Source: Puccinia triticina
Taxonomy: Eukaryota > Basidiomycota > Pucciniomycetes > Pucciniales > Pucciniaceae
Reading direction: 5' to 3'
Length of the DNA stretch: 64,000 nt
NCBI RefSeq assembly: GCF_026914185.1
Contig: NC_070560.1
Coordinates: 5,943,501-6,007,500, forward strand
Within the stretch, counting starts at the first letter, position 1. The number at the start of each line of letters is the position of its first letter. A program made the position numbers and the translations under genes. Under the pieces are notes generated by a model, which ran no database searches, had not been told where the DNA came from, and saw only the letters and a list, made by a program, of their open reading frames with translations. Below, piece by piece: positions 20,219-32,582 of the stretch.

Positions 20219-20324
20219 ATATAAATAACAAGGATTTTTGCCAATGTTCAATTCAATTCACTCATGAGCTACAAGACAGTAAATCTGTAAGTGTTTGATG
20301 AAGTGAAAAGAATTGGATTTAGCC

Positions 20325-21000
20325 TTGAGAAATCAAACAAATTTGAACGATGAGTATTGATCCACAATGGTCAAAAAGTAGTTGAAACCAGAAAGGGAAG
20401 AGGGAGTAATTGGTCCAACGAGATCCATGTGAAGACGTTGGAGAGGGAATCGAACAGGCGAGAAATGACTGGGAAAAGGGACAAGTGTCATTTTTGAGCA
20501 GTTACATACCTCACATAACAAGTTGATCTTTGAGATAGGGAGCCATTGCTTCCATGACTTGATCGCCAGGATGACCCAGTCGAAGATTGCCACAACTGAT
20601 GATCCGATTCCTTGAAATTGACCAGAGCTTTCGGACACTTGATGTATTTGGCATGTAAAAGATTGTCGATAATTTCCCCAGAGAAGATGGAACCAGTTGC
20701 ATCGGAGATGTCAAAAAACTGGGTGCTCTTCACAATTTTTACAGAGGAATCAATCAAGCGAACCAAAGAGATCAACTGTTGTGAAATGGTAGGGACAAGA
20801 AGGCAATTGGCCAACTTAACGACGCGTCCATTGGTGAAGATTTCAGCGGTACCGTGACCAGTCGCAACAAGAGGAGAATCAGGATTGCCGGTTTTGATGA
20901 GAATCTTTTCTTGAGTGAACGAAGAGAAAAGACTTCGATCACGAAGCATATGATAGCCACAAATATTGGGCATGAGGAACATATTCCATCAATTCCAACA
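20325..21000 (-). pseudogene. Ty1/copia Pol fragment: protease end, GAG-pre-integrase, integrase start
   Basis: On the minus strand HMLRDRSLFSSF marks the end of a copia protease, whose DSG is lost (NICGYHM). It is followed by GHGTAEIF and the RLGHPGDQ GAG-pre-integrase signature, a C..C pair (CEVCNC) and the integrase start LHMDLVGPI ... FLTIVDQYSSFKF. A frame change near 20630 and truncation on both sides make it a dead fragment of under 700 bp. No LTR was found. Confidence 0.85.
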
Positions 21001-21060
21001 AGAGCCGCAGCTGAGAAGACTTGACCCAGGTCACAACATAGACAAAAAAGCTTCACTGCA

Positions 21061-22868
21061 AAAAAAAACTACTCAGCACAAGTGGGCGCGGCACGAAGCG
21101 CCTCGCACATCAAGTGTGACCTCCCGCCAACAGAGACGGCTGCGGGGCTGCCTCACTGGAAGGCTTTATCAAGCTCGCTTGTATCCTGATTCCTTGCACT
21201 CATCCTCTGATAGCCCAGTGGCGACATCTGGATCTCAGGGTTAATGTCTATCTTTCACAAAATGAAGCCGGGTTTTCTTGCAACTATATGTACATACATG
21301 TACTATGCCCCCAGAGGAAAAATGGGCCAGTGAGTTTATTTAGGGTATGTATGTATGACGCTTGCATGCTTCCATCCTTCCAAGTTAATTAGGTTTGGTA
21401 CCCCAGTCGAGCGTCTTTCTGAGTTGAGAAATATGTAGATGTTGCCAAACTTCTCACAACTTATTTAAGTTACTCAAGTTCACCTTCACGATCGGCTACA
21501 TACAATCAAATACATATGTGGCACTCCCCCAGTTCTTCATGCCTGCGCGTATCTGATTAGCAGACTTTGACCCCGGACGCGCTCTGATTCTGGACAAGCT
21601 CATCCTCAGCTATTGAGTTACGTAATTGCAGTCGATGTGCTACATACACCCAAAAAATGAGCATTATGTACTAAAAGTACCATCACATCTTTTTTGCGGC
21701 TCTTTTAAATCCTGAACTTCTGCTCATTACACTGTTAGTTCGCTGTCAAGCAAGTGCACACTGCATATACATAGGGTGTAGAACTCAACCAGGTAGAACC
21801 AGAAACACTGAAGTGGGCGACTGTTGACCCGCGTGTTTGTATGCAGCGCACTATCATCAGTCAGCAAGCCTATGTTCAGTTCCCAAAAGTATACTATACC
21901 ATCTAGCTCTACGCAAATCACACAAGTTTTGCGCCGGCTCGGCTCCATAGTGTGAAGAAAAACAATGGCACGGAGCATTAGAAAAATGGAATCATTCAAG
22001 GAGAAACCAAACGTATTATTCAGTCGAGCTGATCGCTTCTTATTTACAGGTTGAGTACATATTACGCTAGCAAGCACCCACTAGGAAGTGAGTGGAGACA
22101 TTTTTCGTCTCTTCGGCTTCGTTGCCGACAAACATCCCCCCGACGCCATAGGCGGTTAGATCCATCATTTTCAAGTTTCAAAGGAAGTCTGGAAGACGAG
22201 AATCCTCCAACTGCGCGCTTTTTTTAGTCAAACGACCTGTCGAATGCTAACAGCCGCCTTCCCTGATACTCTTTAACTTCAAAGCCATACTTTGCGACAC
22301 TTCCGCTCCGACACCAACCATCGAAGCTTTAAAAAAAAGTCTGTGTCAAGAAAACCCGCGCTAGTCAACTTCGCGCTGCTGGCTTGGTCGCCCTTACACC
22401 ATTTGCGTCGCAAGTCGTGTGGGTTTTCGTGTATTGTTGTCCATTACTTCTTTCTAACACTACACATCCTGCGGCGATTTGGTGTTTAGGCTCGGTGCCT
22501 TCGCTCCGCTGTGAGTGTCCGGTCGACTTAGCTTTTGTTTCATGGAGGAGTGCCCGAACACGTCACTGACAGATTCCAATCCTTGCTGGCTTCGATTTTT
22601 CTTGACATAACTACCAATGTTGAATGATGGGCATGGTCACCCCGGTTTTGCTTCCTCCATCACACACGTCGCCATGCAAACTTGTTACATTATTTCCCTC
22701 AATTCTCGCCTTAAAATGCCCCAACATTCTTCCTTTCTAACTGCACTATCCCAATCATGTTTTGTTAACCTCTGGGTCGCATACATCAACCATTCATACC
22801 CGGGCTATTTGACGCGGCTCATTCAACCCACATCTGTTAAATAACAAACCTGTGTGGTTCTATCCCCA
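21061..22868. other. Intergenic region upstream of the transcription factor gene
   Basis: About 1.8 kb with no domain-bearing ORF and no repeat boundary that I can define. It should include the promoter and 5' UTR of the plus-strand gene that follows; no convincing TATA box is assigned. Confidence 0.5.
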
Positions 22869-24597
22869 ATGACACAGGGACCTTGCTGGTCATTCAAAGA
22901 CGCCAATCGATATTGCCTGGGGTTTCCGACAGATTTTTCATCACCCAGTGGGTTATACCAACGGCACACCCATCCGGAAGAATCGAAGGCAATGAGCCAC
23001 TCACGCTATCATAAAAGTCTTTATGATGCCGAAACTCCTGAGACCATGTGCCCTCGTCCAACGCTGCCATCTTTGCGCTCACAAGTGGGGGAGTACCTTC
23101 CCGAGTCATCAACTTCATCTCATCCTGATTTTCACCACTCGTATTACCACCACAACACCGGGAGACCCTCCGAATCAGGGTCGAGAAGGCTATCGATCTC
23201 ATCCTCTTCCTTAACCTCAGCAAGTGCCCACAGGTCTTCCATGATAAGAACTCCTTCAACGGATGGTCGTCGTTATGGGTCCTCTGCTACAATCAATGCG
23301 CATCCGACTCTCTTGCCATCGTCTCCCGGGAATGCGTCGGCTGGGATGAACACCCGGCACCCTTCCATCAGTACCAGTACGCATGTTCCTCCTGTGACGG
23401 CAACTAGATCTACGTGAGCTTTTCATTTACCAATAGCAACTTGGCTTTTCTATAAAAAAAAAAAAGTAAAGTCCTAACGTTCTGATATCTCTCGCTATGG
23501 CTGAAATCTTTTTTTATCAACCTCGCTTGCTTCTTACTTGCATCACTAGCGTGTCAGTTGCCTGCACAAATTGCCGCTCAGCTCACCTGGCCTGCTCAGA
23601 CGGTCGTCCATGTCGCCGTTGCTTGCAAACGGGCCGGGCCGCAACATGCATTGATGTAGAGGTAGGCAGTACTACCTCCCGATGTGCAAGCGGCAACTCA
23701 TTGGTTCTTATATACGCTTTCTCTTGCGCTAAAATCTGACCACAGCCAAAAAAACGTGGTCGACCTCGCGCTTCTGACATAACAGCGGTTGGTGTAACAT
23801 CCATGATGCAGGAGTTATCGACCGATGGCCCAAATGGTCCTCATAACGAATCCGAGGATCTTGTTATTATCATGAGCACATCTTTGAGGTGTGCGCGCCT
23901 TACTTCATCACTGGTACAAACCCTAGGGCATGTTAGTGGTTTTTCTTTTGCCAATGTCAAGAAGATTTTTTGGTATCCGCTAAAAACTCACGCTGACATC
24001 TGCCTATTGTCGCATTCAAAGCCATTGAAGACTGTGCTTGAGCAACCCTTCTCAAGCTTTATCCATCCTGATGAGAAACAGGAGTATGCAAGGTTCTCGA
24101 TCGGACTTCTGACATATCCAGGTGTGACTAGTCGTCCTGTACCTGTGTCTGCTACTCGACTCCATCAAGTTTCTATGCTAGAGTTGACAGGTCGACTCTC
24201 AGGGGCTGCAGTGCACACCCACATTTTCCGCTTGCGAGGTGCAAACAACAAATGGATACCCTTCAAATTTGAAGCATACCTTGGCTCTGCTTTTGGCGCA
24301 CATCCTTCAGATCCAGAAAGTCTTCGGCATACATACGTGGTTCTTAGACTTTCCCCCGTTGGGCGTATGTCCAGGAATGATATTCGAAGCCCCTCCTCGA
24401 GCAATTCCTCATCCCACAGCATGACTGATTCAAGACGAGAGGGATCTGTTGGGATGAGCTATTACGGGCAAGGATCCAGCAGTTCCCGTTCCACCTCTCG
24501 CGCGCGTGATCATCCGGGTAATCGACAATCGTTTGGCGGATATTACGACCCTGCGTATGACAACTGTCGACCACCTTCCCGATCTGGTTTGTTCTGA
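22869..24597 (+). CDS. Zn2Cys6 fungal transcription factor with PAS-like region
   Basis: Host gene. Exons 22869-23413, 23550-23661 and 23746-24597 join in phase (502 aa), with introns GTGAGC...ACTAG (136 bp, branch CCTAAC) and GTAGGC...CACAG (84 bp). A further in-frame 90-bp intron at 23932-24021 (GTTAGT...AAAG) is likely. The N-terminus is Ser/His-rich. The binuclear zinc cluster (CTNCRSAHLACSDGRPCRRC ... TC) spans exon 2, followed by a basic AT-hook-like KKRGRPRA. A PAS-like region follows (FSSFIHPDEKQEY ... SVLELT-type core), then a Ser-rich tail. Such proteins act in the nucleus as sequence-specific regulators. The start is uncertain: ATG 22869 or 22992. The target is unknown; the Zn2Cys6-plus-PAS layout resembles gluconeogenesis regulators, but this is inference. 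Confidence 0.8.
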
Positions 24598-25852
24598 ATC
24601 CAAGCACGGACGCAACTTCAATCAACAATCTGGCAAGCGTTTTTTGGTCCAAGGTATCGAAACTTATCCACTCATTGATTGACCACAAGGACGCCGATCA
24701 GAATTCAGCCTGCCACTCTGAAAGGAGGATACCCAATAGATTTACTGGGAATAAGAATGAAACAACTGTCGTGCTCTGTAGTTTATGTTTTGCAATAACT
24801 CGCTCATTTTACTGAATTGCCATTCGATCTGCAGTCTAATTCTACGCATTTGTTAGCTAGGATTACTATTAATATATTTAAAAATTTGAAACCTACATAG
24901 ATGTTATGCAAATGAACAGCAAAAAAACAATGATTCCAGAATGCTGGTCGATTTCACAGTGCATTCTCCTGGTATGGCTCATGTCGGCCTAATGCTTACC
25001 ATTGTTTGACAACTTCATGAGCATCTGAAGACAAAGATAAACAAAGAGCTCATCAATCAAAACCTTGACTGGTCTTATGTTCTGATCATGGTTGCTTTTA
25101 GATTCTTGGTGACTTTTCTGATTCATTGGGGATCTATGATCTAATCAAGTTGCCATGTCACGCGGTAGCGGTCTGCTTTTCATTTTGAGGCGAGTTTGAC
25201 CATGATTGAAATATATCTGGAAGCGTTCGCGGAAGGGGGTCTACCACCTTTGAATCTACATTACGGCGCCGTCAGTGGCATTTGTCATGCTTTGTTAGGC
25301 CTTTGTAACCAAACTCACTCATTAAGGAAAAAGTGTGTCTGTCATTTTACGTTGTTTCATACATTTCCTTCATATTTGTTAAATGACCTTTTCGACTTTC
25401 TTCTGATATGGACAAAATGCCCCTTTAACCAAGGCATTGCCAGGTAATTATATCAAAGCATGCTCTCAGTGGGCGAACTAAGGCTTGCGTTAAGCTAGGA
25501 GTATCATGACACTCGGTGTCTCATTCTTTGGCAAGAAAAAAAAGGGGGCTAATCGGTCTCGTTGGTCATGAATCAAAGACGAGAATGACATCTTGCATTC
25601 TTTCGTGTTTAAAGCAAATGATAAAGCAAAAATAAAGGTCATCGATCTCTGGACATGCAAGCTACAATCTGTTTACAAGTTCGGGTAAATGCTTTTTTTG
25701 GACTTTTTCAACTTTTCGTAGGATTCCAAATTCCCCTACATACATCCAATTGGATTACCATTTTTGGTGCTTCTCCTAAGCGAATCTACATGGGGTTAAA
25801 TTATTCATGAACATTGTTGTAATGGAATGTGAAATAAATCATCATTTCTTGC
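24598..25852. other. Intergenic region between convergent host genes
   Basis: AT-rich, no coherent ORF. It must hold both 3' UTRs (plus-strand regulator, minus-strand DUF7721 gene). No repeat element is recognised. Confidence 0.5.
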
Positions 25853-27045
25853 TTACTTGCCAATCATGCTGGCTAATCCGCCCAAGCCGCCACCGCTTGT
25901 ACCACCGCCGCCACCACCGCCGGTCATCTGTTGTAGCTTTTGCTTCATCAATAACTATTTATTTATATACGATCAGTATCTGAGCGGATATTTCAAGTCT
26001 ATCGTGTTGATCAAATGTTTTAGGCTTGAACAGACAAAAAAAAAACAGTTGACCTTCATGACCATGTTGCCCGCGGAGTTCACAGCGTCTTGCTTTTGGC
26101 CAGATGATGCTCCACCTGATTGACAAAGCAGCCATAAGAAATAGGATTAGAACCATACCTTGGAAGAACAAAGGAAAGGTCCGAATTTGAAATACACACC
26201 GCTAGAGTCAAACAATTTAGCAGCTTGCGCCATGGCCATACCGATTAATTTACTTTTACCATCTTCATTATGCTTCGGCTCGTTTGAACCTCCACCTTGA
26301 CTGAATTGTTTGAAGGCTTGTAGAGCAGCAGCGGTACCCATCGACTTCGCATCAAGCGAGCTACCTTGCTTTTGATTATAAGCTCGATCATGTGCCTCAA
26401 CCGCTTTCTCCTCGTCAACATCATCGTCGTCGTCGCCTTTCTTTTGAGCTTGTGATTTCATGAACGACACTGCGCTCTTGAATAGAGCTATTGCAATTAA
26501 CAAGTACGTCACCATCAGATGTGACAGATGAGCGGCACTGATGTATGACAAAGATTGTTGGGGATGAGAATATAGGTGCTCACAAGAGTCTCCTGAGTCT
26601 CCTGCGTTTCCAGACGCATGCGCTGCAGCCTGCTCCAAGTCAGGAATACCTGTGAGGATAGACCATTTGAATGGGGATGTAGAGCACAAAATCAATTTTG
26701 GCCTTATATCCAGCAGAGAAAACAACATGATCGAACTGCCGATTGCAACGATGATCGGGAGCTGGTTGATTGGGAATACGCTCAGAGGAAGTACTGACCA
26801 TCACCATCAGTATCGATCATTTGACCACCCGCTGGTCGGTTGAGATGGGCTCCTCCCATAACGTTGAAATCATTACCACCACTGCCTGTAGTGTTGTCGT
26901 GAGATTGTTTATCGGAGTACTGCTTATAGGCTTGTTGGCCCTGGATTAAGACAGACCAGGTGTGCAACGTTGATGTTGGTATGTACTTGATAGGCAATGG
27001 ACATGAGCAAAAAAGAATGCTTACCAGTTTCATAAAGCTGTCCAT
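25853..27045 (-). CDS. DUF7721-type fungal protein (beta-flanking-protein-like)
   Basis: Host gene. Six exons on the minus strand (27045-27025, 26940-26799, 26649-26584, 26487-26200, 26115-26054, 25942-25853) sum to 669 nt, giving 222 aa from a clear ATG to TAA, all with GT-AG introns in phase. The protein starts MDSFMKL and has GQQAYKQYSD, then GGNDFNVMGG, DLEQAAAHASGNAGDSGDSS and FKSAVSFMKSQ. An acidic DDDDDVDEE stretch, KLIGMAMAQAAKLFD and a Gly-rich C-terminus (TGGGGGGGTSGGGLGG) follow. This layout matches a widespread uncharacterised fungal family. No signal peptide or membrane helix is evident; the function is unknown. Confidence 0.82.
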
Positions 27046-27436
27046 GATTTCTACGTATCTATTTGGGGAAGGTTCAGGTTGATTGATGTTGAGAGCTCAG
27101 CAAAGGGCGTTGAGGATGTCTCCGCCCTTGCATGGGGCTGTGTCGAGTGATGTCACATGGACATCCGGATTCCGGAGCAACAAAGTGGATATTCACAAAT
27201 TGGACCTTGTTTTTTTAACCTCATCACTGGCTGCTGCCAGGACCCCGGCAAGCCCCCCAAAAAGGGGGACCAGGGCACCAAACCTTCATTCAGAGCATTC
27301 ACATTTGTTGGGTAAAGCTGAGGATTTCAGGGAACGTAACCCGGCCGGCAATCGTATTGGTCCGGACTAATCCCGGGTCAAGAAACCTCAGGCTTGGTTT
27401 CAGGTTTAAGCTTGCTAAATTTAAGGGAAAAAACAA
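27046..27436. other. Upstream region of the DUF7721 gene
   Basis: About 390 bp, likely containing the minus-strand promoter. No ORF with recognisable content and no repeat is defined. Confidence 0.45.
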
Positions 27437-27438
27437 TA

Positions 27439-27639
27439 GGGGGGTTCACAATAGGATAAAAATAAAACTTTAGAGCTAATTTTAAGGCCTTCATGAACAA
27501 TTTTTGAAAAAATGAAGAAGTTGCTCTGAGTCTCAGGGGACACCCAGTTCTGTACATTTTGCCAGGTTTTTAAAAATTTGTTGATAAAGGCCTTAGAATT
27601 GACTCTAAAATTTTATTTTTATCCTATTGTGAACCCCCC
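27439..27639. mobile_element. 201-bp Tc1/mariner-type MITE
   Basis: Near-perfect terminal inverted repeats (GGGGGGTTCACAATAGGATA continuing through AAAATAAAA) extend for over 30 bp, with a second inner pair AAGGCCTT. The flanking TA dinucleotides at 27437-27438 and 27640-27641 are the expected TA target duplication. There is no coding capacity. Confidence 0.85.
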
Positions 27640-27864
27640 TAATGGGAATTGTACTTTTTCATGAGAGTGGCAGACTGGGGTACTGGCACATGTCTAGTGC
27701 ACTAAAACACATACATTATCATATACTCTAGAAACTGCAAACAAGTTGACATGTAAAAACCCAAAGGAAGCTTGGGGTGATTATACTCAAGCCTTTCTCA
27801 AAAGTTATTTCAACCAAGCTTTAATGCTGCACAGTGACTTTGCATGAAAGGGTGTGATGCAATT
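27640..27864. other. Unassigned stretch between two MITEs
   Basis: It contains an isolated ACTCTAGAAACTGC terminus near 27728 related to the 19537-20218 element. Nothing else is recognised. Confidence 0.4.
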
Positions 27865-28099
27865 AGGGTTCTCCAAGTTGAAAACCATGGTGTTCAAAGT
27901 TGGTTTGCATAATTTTATGCATACATAAATCATAAAATCATAAAAATATTTTGGTGAGGAAATTTTGTATTACATAATCAGACAGTCATATCTAGGGTGT
28001 TCAAAATTAATTTTTGAATATCATTTTACATAAAATCATAAGATTTATCAAAGTTTTGAGAGGTGCTTGAAATGAAGATAAGGCTGTGACCCAAACTGG

Positions 28100-28317
28100 G
28101 ACCCCGGGGTCTAGCCCCGTGGTCTGACCCCGGGGTCTAGCCCCGTGGTCTGACCCCGGGGTCTAGCCCCGTGGTCTGACCCCGGGGTCTAGCCCCGTGG
28201 TCTGACCCCGGGGTCTAGCCCCGTGGTCTGACCCCGGGGTCTAGCCCCGTGGTCTGACCCCGGGGTCTAGCCCCGTGGTCTGACCCCGGGGTCTAGCCCC
28301 GTGGTCTGACCCCGGGG
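28100..28317. repeat. Tandem array, 26-bp GC-rich unit
   Basis: Eight perfect 26-bp units beginning GACCCCGGGGTCTAGCCCCG, plus a partial ninth, lie just inside the left end of hAT2. Each unit contains the palindrome GACCCCGGGGTC. Confidence 0.95.
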
Positions 28318-28379
28318 AACAGGGTTTGGGTTGGCGCTCTTGAAAACCCCAAAGCCCCGGGGCATGGGACCACTGCCAA

Positions 28380-28381
<2 letters not shown>

Positions 28382-28415
<34 letters not shown>
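28382..28415. repeat. Poly-G run (34 nt)
   Basis: 34 consecutive G residues inside hAT2, followed by AGGGGGAGAG. It is a potential quadruplex-forming tract, and its length in the assembly may be unreliable. Confidence 0.9.
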
Positions 28416-28416
<1 letters not shown>

Positions 28417-28528
28417 GGGGGAGAGTGGCACGGTGTCAAGTATTTTTTTTGTACTATTTTTTATGAATTCTAATGACCATATTTCTATGTACAATGTATT
28501 TAAATCAAGAGGAAAGTTATTTAAACAC

Positions 28529-29757
28529 CTAGAACTGACCACCAAAGGTTTGGTACCACCCCTTGAGGCACAAAAGGTGTTTGATACTACTTGGCTTGAG
28601 GGAGGCTTGCTGCCATGATACAATTCTTTGGCCTTTGGAAAAAACTTGTTCAGAGGCGGCACTGGTTGCCGGAATGGAAAGGTAACGGCGAGCCATTTTG
28701 GAAAGGATAGGATAAGTTTTTTGACAACCGACCCAATAGTCGAGGGGTTTAACCCCTTCCGGTTCGGTATCTTCCTTCAAGTAGCGTGTTATTTTGGCTT
28801 TGATGCCCTTGACAGGTGTGCTTGGTTGATACAGTCAACGGTGGGCCGCTACACTGCGCTAGAAATCAGCTAACTGCCAATTACAGAGGCGCAGCTGGCA
28901 ACAGGATTTTCCAAACTCCCTGAATTTTGCAGCCTTAATGGACTGATCCCTCAGGGAGGCTTATAGTTCAATCCACACAAGGCAAGCAGTTGAATGCTGC
29001 AAAACAGACCATGTTAGCTGAACTGTCCTCAAGATGGAATTTTGGCTCTGCATCTGGTAACCAGTATGTCCTGACTCCCTGATGCAATGGTCCTGCTGGA
29101 CCATTTTGATCAGGGAGGCTCCTAGAATATTCTCACCAGTTTAAGTGGTTCAATGCTGTGGAAAGGGCCGCGTAATCTACTGTTAGCTCATTTTTTGGCG
29201 TAGCATAGCGGCCCACCGTTGATACAGTGCAGCTGAGAAGAAACTCGGTCTTGCAGAGCTGGAGGGATTAGGGGCCTGGCTCTCTTTGTTTGCTCCGTTT
29301 TTGTCAGATTGAAACTTTTCATGAAAGACTTCGGCAGCCGCATGGAAGGTGTTGAGTAGGTTGTCAATAGAGAGATTGTAATGGTCGTGTATGAACTGAG
29401 CATGGGATTTCCAAAATGAGGCTTTGAAGGTGGGGTCTAGAATCATTGCGCACATGTACACGGGTTTGGCAAGGGCATCGGTGAGATAACCATTGATCTT
29501 TTCAATCATTTTGGCGGCTGGGTTGATAAGTTGAGCTTGATCGTAACGACCTCGCCTATTTGTGTGGAGGTGCTTCATCAACAGCATGTAGACAGGCAAT
29601 GCTGTATTCAAGGTTGGGTATTTAGATGCACATAACATATTGGTCGCCTCGCTAAGCGGTTCAAGGAGTGACATGATGTGTCTGGCTTGATTCCACTCTT
29701 CTTTGTTCAAGCTAAAGGTTTGAGTCTTGGTTTGAGTTAAGCAAAAATGTTTGCATG
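28529..29757 (-). pseudogene. hAT2 transposase, C-terminal half
   Basis: Two blocks separated by a MITE (28836-29221). The upstream block (29757-29222) has the catalytic-domain end (NKEEWNQARHIMSLLEPLSEATNMLC ... YPTL ... ILDPTFKASFW). The downstream block has the hAT dimerisation domain (YLSIPATSAASEQVFSKGQRIVS ... LKPSSIKHLLCLKGW). Excising the MITE and one copy of its duplication restores one frame. The N-terminal half lies beyond element E at 41430-42889. Transposase would bind and cut the element ends in the nucleus. Confidence 0.88.
28836..29221. mobile_element. 386-bp MITE inside the hAT2 transposase gene
   Basis: Terminal inverted repeats start CAACGGTGGGCCGCTA and extend, with mismatches, for about 40 bp. 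The flanking ATACAGT heptamers (28829-28835, 29222-29228) are the target duplication. It is non-coding and the superfamily is not assigned. Confidence 0.8.
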
Positions 29758-30755
29758 TGACAGCTCTGTTTATGAAACTAAAGGTCAAAACCGTAAATTT
29801 TATATGTAATTAAGGTTTGTAGACCCTTGCACTATAACTGTGCTGAAATAAAACACTGGTAAAAATAATACCAAGCTTGTTACGTGGTAATTAGCCACTA
29901 CAAGGGTTTTTCTCTCTTTATGTAAGAGGTAGAAGGCTTTATTATTAATAATATATAATTATTAATAACAGGGAGTTGAGGCGTAAAAATAGCTGGTAAG
30001 AGCTTAAGCTGATTGGCTGCTTGACAGAGGCTGTAGTCTTACTGCAACTATTTTTAAAGAATTTACGCTAAAAATTGCTATATAAGGGATTTTGTTGAAT
30101 TAAAAGTGTAGATTCTAGTAATTTTGACGTGCTAGGTGGGGTTTTATAAGGGATACACTGCTCTTGAAAGCAGGAGGAGAATATTCACGAGTAACTTACA
30201 GGTTATGGTGGGTGAATAGTCTGGGGGATCTTTTCCTGAGGGCCAAATAGGCCTCTATTTATAGAGGGGACTTCAGTGGGCATAAACACTGAGTCCTTTT
30301 CTCCCTATGGGAGTATCCAGGGCTGTAGCCGTGAAAAGGGCTTGGCTGTGGGTATTTTAATTGTATTAAAATAGACTAATTTCCCTGACTCTGTCACATG
30401 ACATGTTTATAACCAATTGTCATGTGAAAGAGCTTCAGTAGAAGTCTACATAATACTTTCACGGGGTATTTTTACACGAGTAATATTACTCATTATTGTA
30501 CAACAGTTTAATTTTATGTACTTTAATTGTTTTACTAATTTTTTGTATGTAATACTATTTTTGGGCGCTTTCTGTGGCCAATTCTAATTTATACAATTAG
30601 TACATGAAGGAATAGGAATAAGGGGGTACTTTAAGTGGGTGACCCCCCTTAATTTATGATGAGGAATCTGATTCTGCAATAATAATTTAATGATTATTAT
30701 TATTTACTGAGTTATTGCAGTCTTTTGGATACTTGATGTATCTCTAAGGCTGACA
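29758..30755 (-). repeat. Element E 3' LTR
   Basis: 998 bp. On the sense (minus) strand it runs TGTCAGCC to AGCTGTCA. The palindromic TATA block is at 30252-30267. A purine tract (AGAGGGGGCAAG on the minus strand, 30756-30767) is the polypurine tract. Confidence 0.95.
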
Positions 30756-30792
30756 CTTGCCCCCTCTAAAAAAGGTTAAATTCTGAAATAAT

Positions 30793-32582
30793 TTAATCTT
30801 TGTGTTTAGATTTCTTGAATCTTCTTAGATATTTATCCGCATCTTTAATGTCTTTTTCTGGTAGCCATTCATCTTCATGAATTGGGTTCCTGTATCTTAC
30901 AAGATATAATTTATCTTTCTCTCCTCTGATCTTCTTGTCTTTCAAGATCTTATGAATTTTCTTCTCCTCTGACTCTTCAAGTGGAGGTACTTCTGCTTCA
31001 GATATTTCCTTGCGTAAAGGGAATAATTCAGCATCTGATTCATTATAGTGTTTGAGTAAGCTTACTGGGAATGTAGGATGTTTCTTTTCTAATTCTCCAT
31101 ATAGTTCCACTTCTACTGCATTTGGTCCATGTAATGCCTTGACTACAAATGGGCCAACAAATGCGTTCCTAAGCTTCTTAGGTCCTTTAATATTAGTAAA
31201 GTTTGTAGTTGATATTAATACTAAATCTCCTATTTTGAAGCTGGGTACTTTGTGCTTTTTGTCCCATTTTTCTTTGCTGTATTCAAATGCATTATCCATG
31301 CTTTGTTGAGCGTGTTTTCTGGCTTTGTCCAGCATGTTCTTGAAGCTTGCTGCTGTGGGATGTACTTCTACCAATTCCTTTTTCAAGCTGTCTTGTGGTA
31401 GTCTGGGGTTCCATCCTTTCTCTAGAATAGCTGGTGTTTTTCCTGTTGATGCATGGGTTGATGTTCTGTAGGCTAGTTCTAGGGCTGGTAATAGTGTAAC
31501 CCAGTCATGAGTAAATCCATCAGAGTCTTTAAATTCTAATCCATAGGCACAGAATCTCCTTAGCATGTCTTCCAAGGTTTGAATCATTCTCTCTGCTAGT
31601 CCATCAGTTTGTGGATGGTAGGCTGTTGAGAAAGAGAGTTTAGTGCCAAATAGGCGGTACAGTCCTCTCCATAGATCTGATGTAAACTTGGGATCTCTGT
31701 CACTGATGATATTTTTGAATAATCCTGTCCATGAAATCACTTGTTGCCAAATCATTATAGCTGTGTCCATAGCTGTATCATCTTTGTGACATGGTAAGAA
31801 TATAGGTGTTTTACTAAATCTGTCTACAATAACTAGACATGCATTATAGTTTTTCTTTCCTCCAGGTGGTAATCCTGTAACCCAGTCCATGTTAACTGTT
31901 TCCCATGGTCTAGTGGGTTCTTCTATTTTCATCATATGTCCAAACCTTTTGCCTGTTGCCTTATTTGCTCTCTGGCATCTTTCACATGTAGTGCAGTATG
32001 TTTCTACATCTTGTTGCCATGTTGGCCACCATGCTAGGTTTCTTACTCTGTCTTCTGTTCTGTCTGAAGATATATGGCCAGATGATGTACTGTCATGGCA
32101 TTCATGTAGTAGTGTATTGATCAATACTCTGTCCATTACTGTTAGTACACATGTGTGTTTGGATCTGTGATAGATGATTCCGTCAAATAGGTGAAATCTT
32201 CCTTCTTCGTATGATTTCTTCCATGCTGTATCTAATGCTGCAATCAGGTCATCATCCTTTGAATCTGTTTTGGACAATATTTGTACTAGTAATGTACAGT
32301 TCTTGTCTTGTTTGTAACTATTTCTGATTTCGTCAAAGAATTCATCTTCTAGTTCAGTAATGCTAATTCACATAATTGGCAGTTCCTCTGGGTCTTCAGG
32401 CGCCCAGGCTGGATTATCTGGTGTGTTTGGTAGGGACCATCTAGAGAGTCCATCTGCATTTTTATGCAATCTCCCTTCTTTATGAATTATTGTCATGTTA
32501 CCTCTGTACACTTGAATGGATATCTGCCATCTAAGCATATGTCTGCTAGAGGTTTTCATATTGATGAGTGATTTTAGTGCAA
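30793..32582 (-). pseudogene. Element E RNase H end, integrase and chromodomain-like tail
   Basis: This part of the polyprotein starts at the Helitron insertion point (32582). It first shows the RNase H end ([16 protein letters not shown]), then an in-frame TGA at 32370-32368, then a continuous frame to 30793. Integrase has HHCC (HECHDSTSSGH ... CTTCERC) and DDE residues D (NMDWVTGLP), D (ISDRDPKF) and E (DGLAERMIQ). The last 60 residues (IHKILKDKKIRG ... LYLVRYRN ... EWLP) resemble a chromodomain. It would integrate element cDNA in the nucleus. Confidence 0.88.

Noticed and set aside
25857..26123. Plus-strand proline-rich frame
   Set aside because: Exact antisense of the Gly-rich C-terminus and introns of the DUF7721 gene, which has consistent splice phases.
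28100..28317. CRISPR-like array
   Set aside because: Head-to-tail satellite without spacers in a eukaryotic transposon end; no cas genes.
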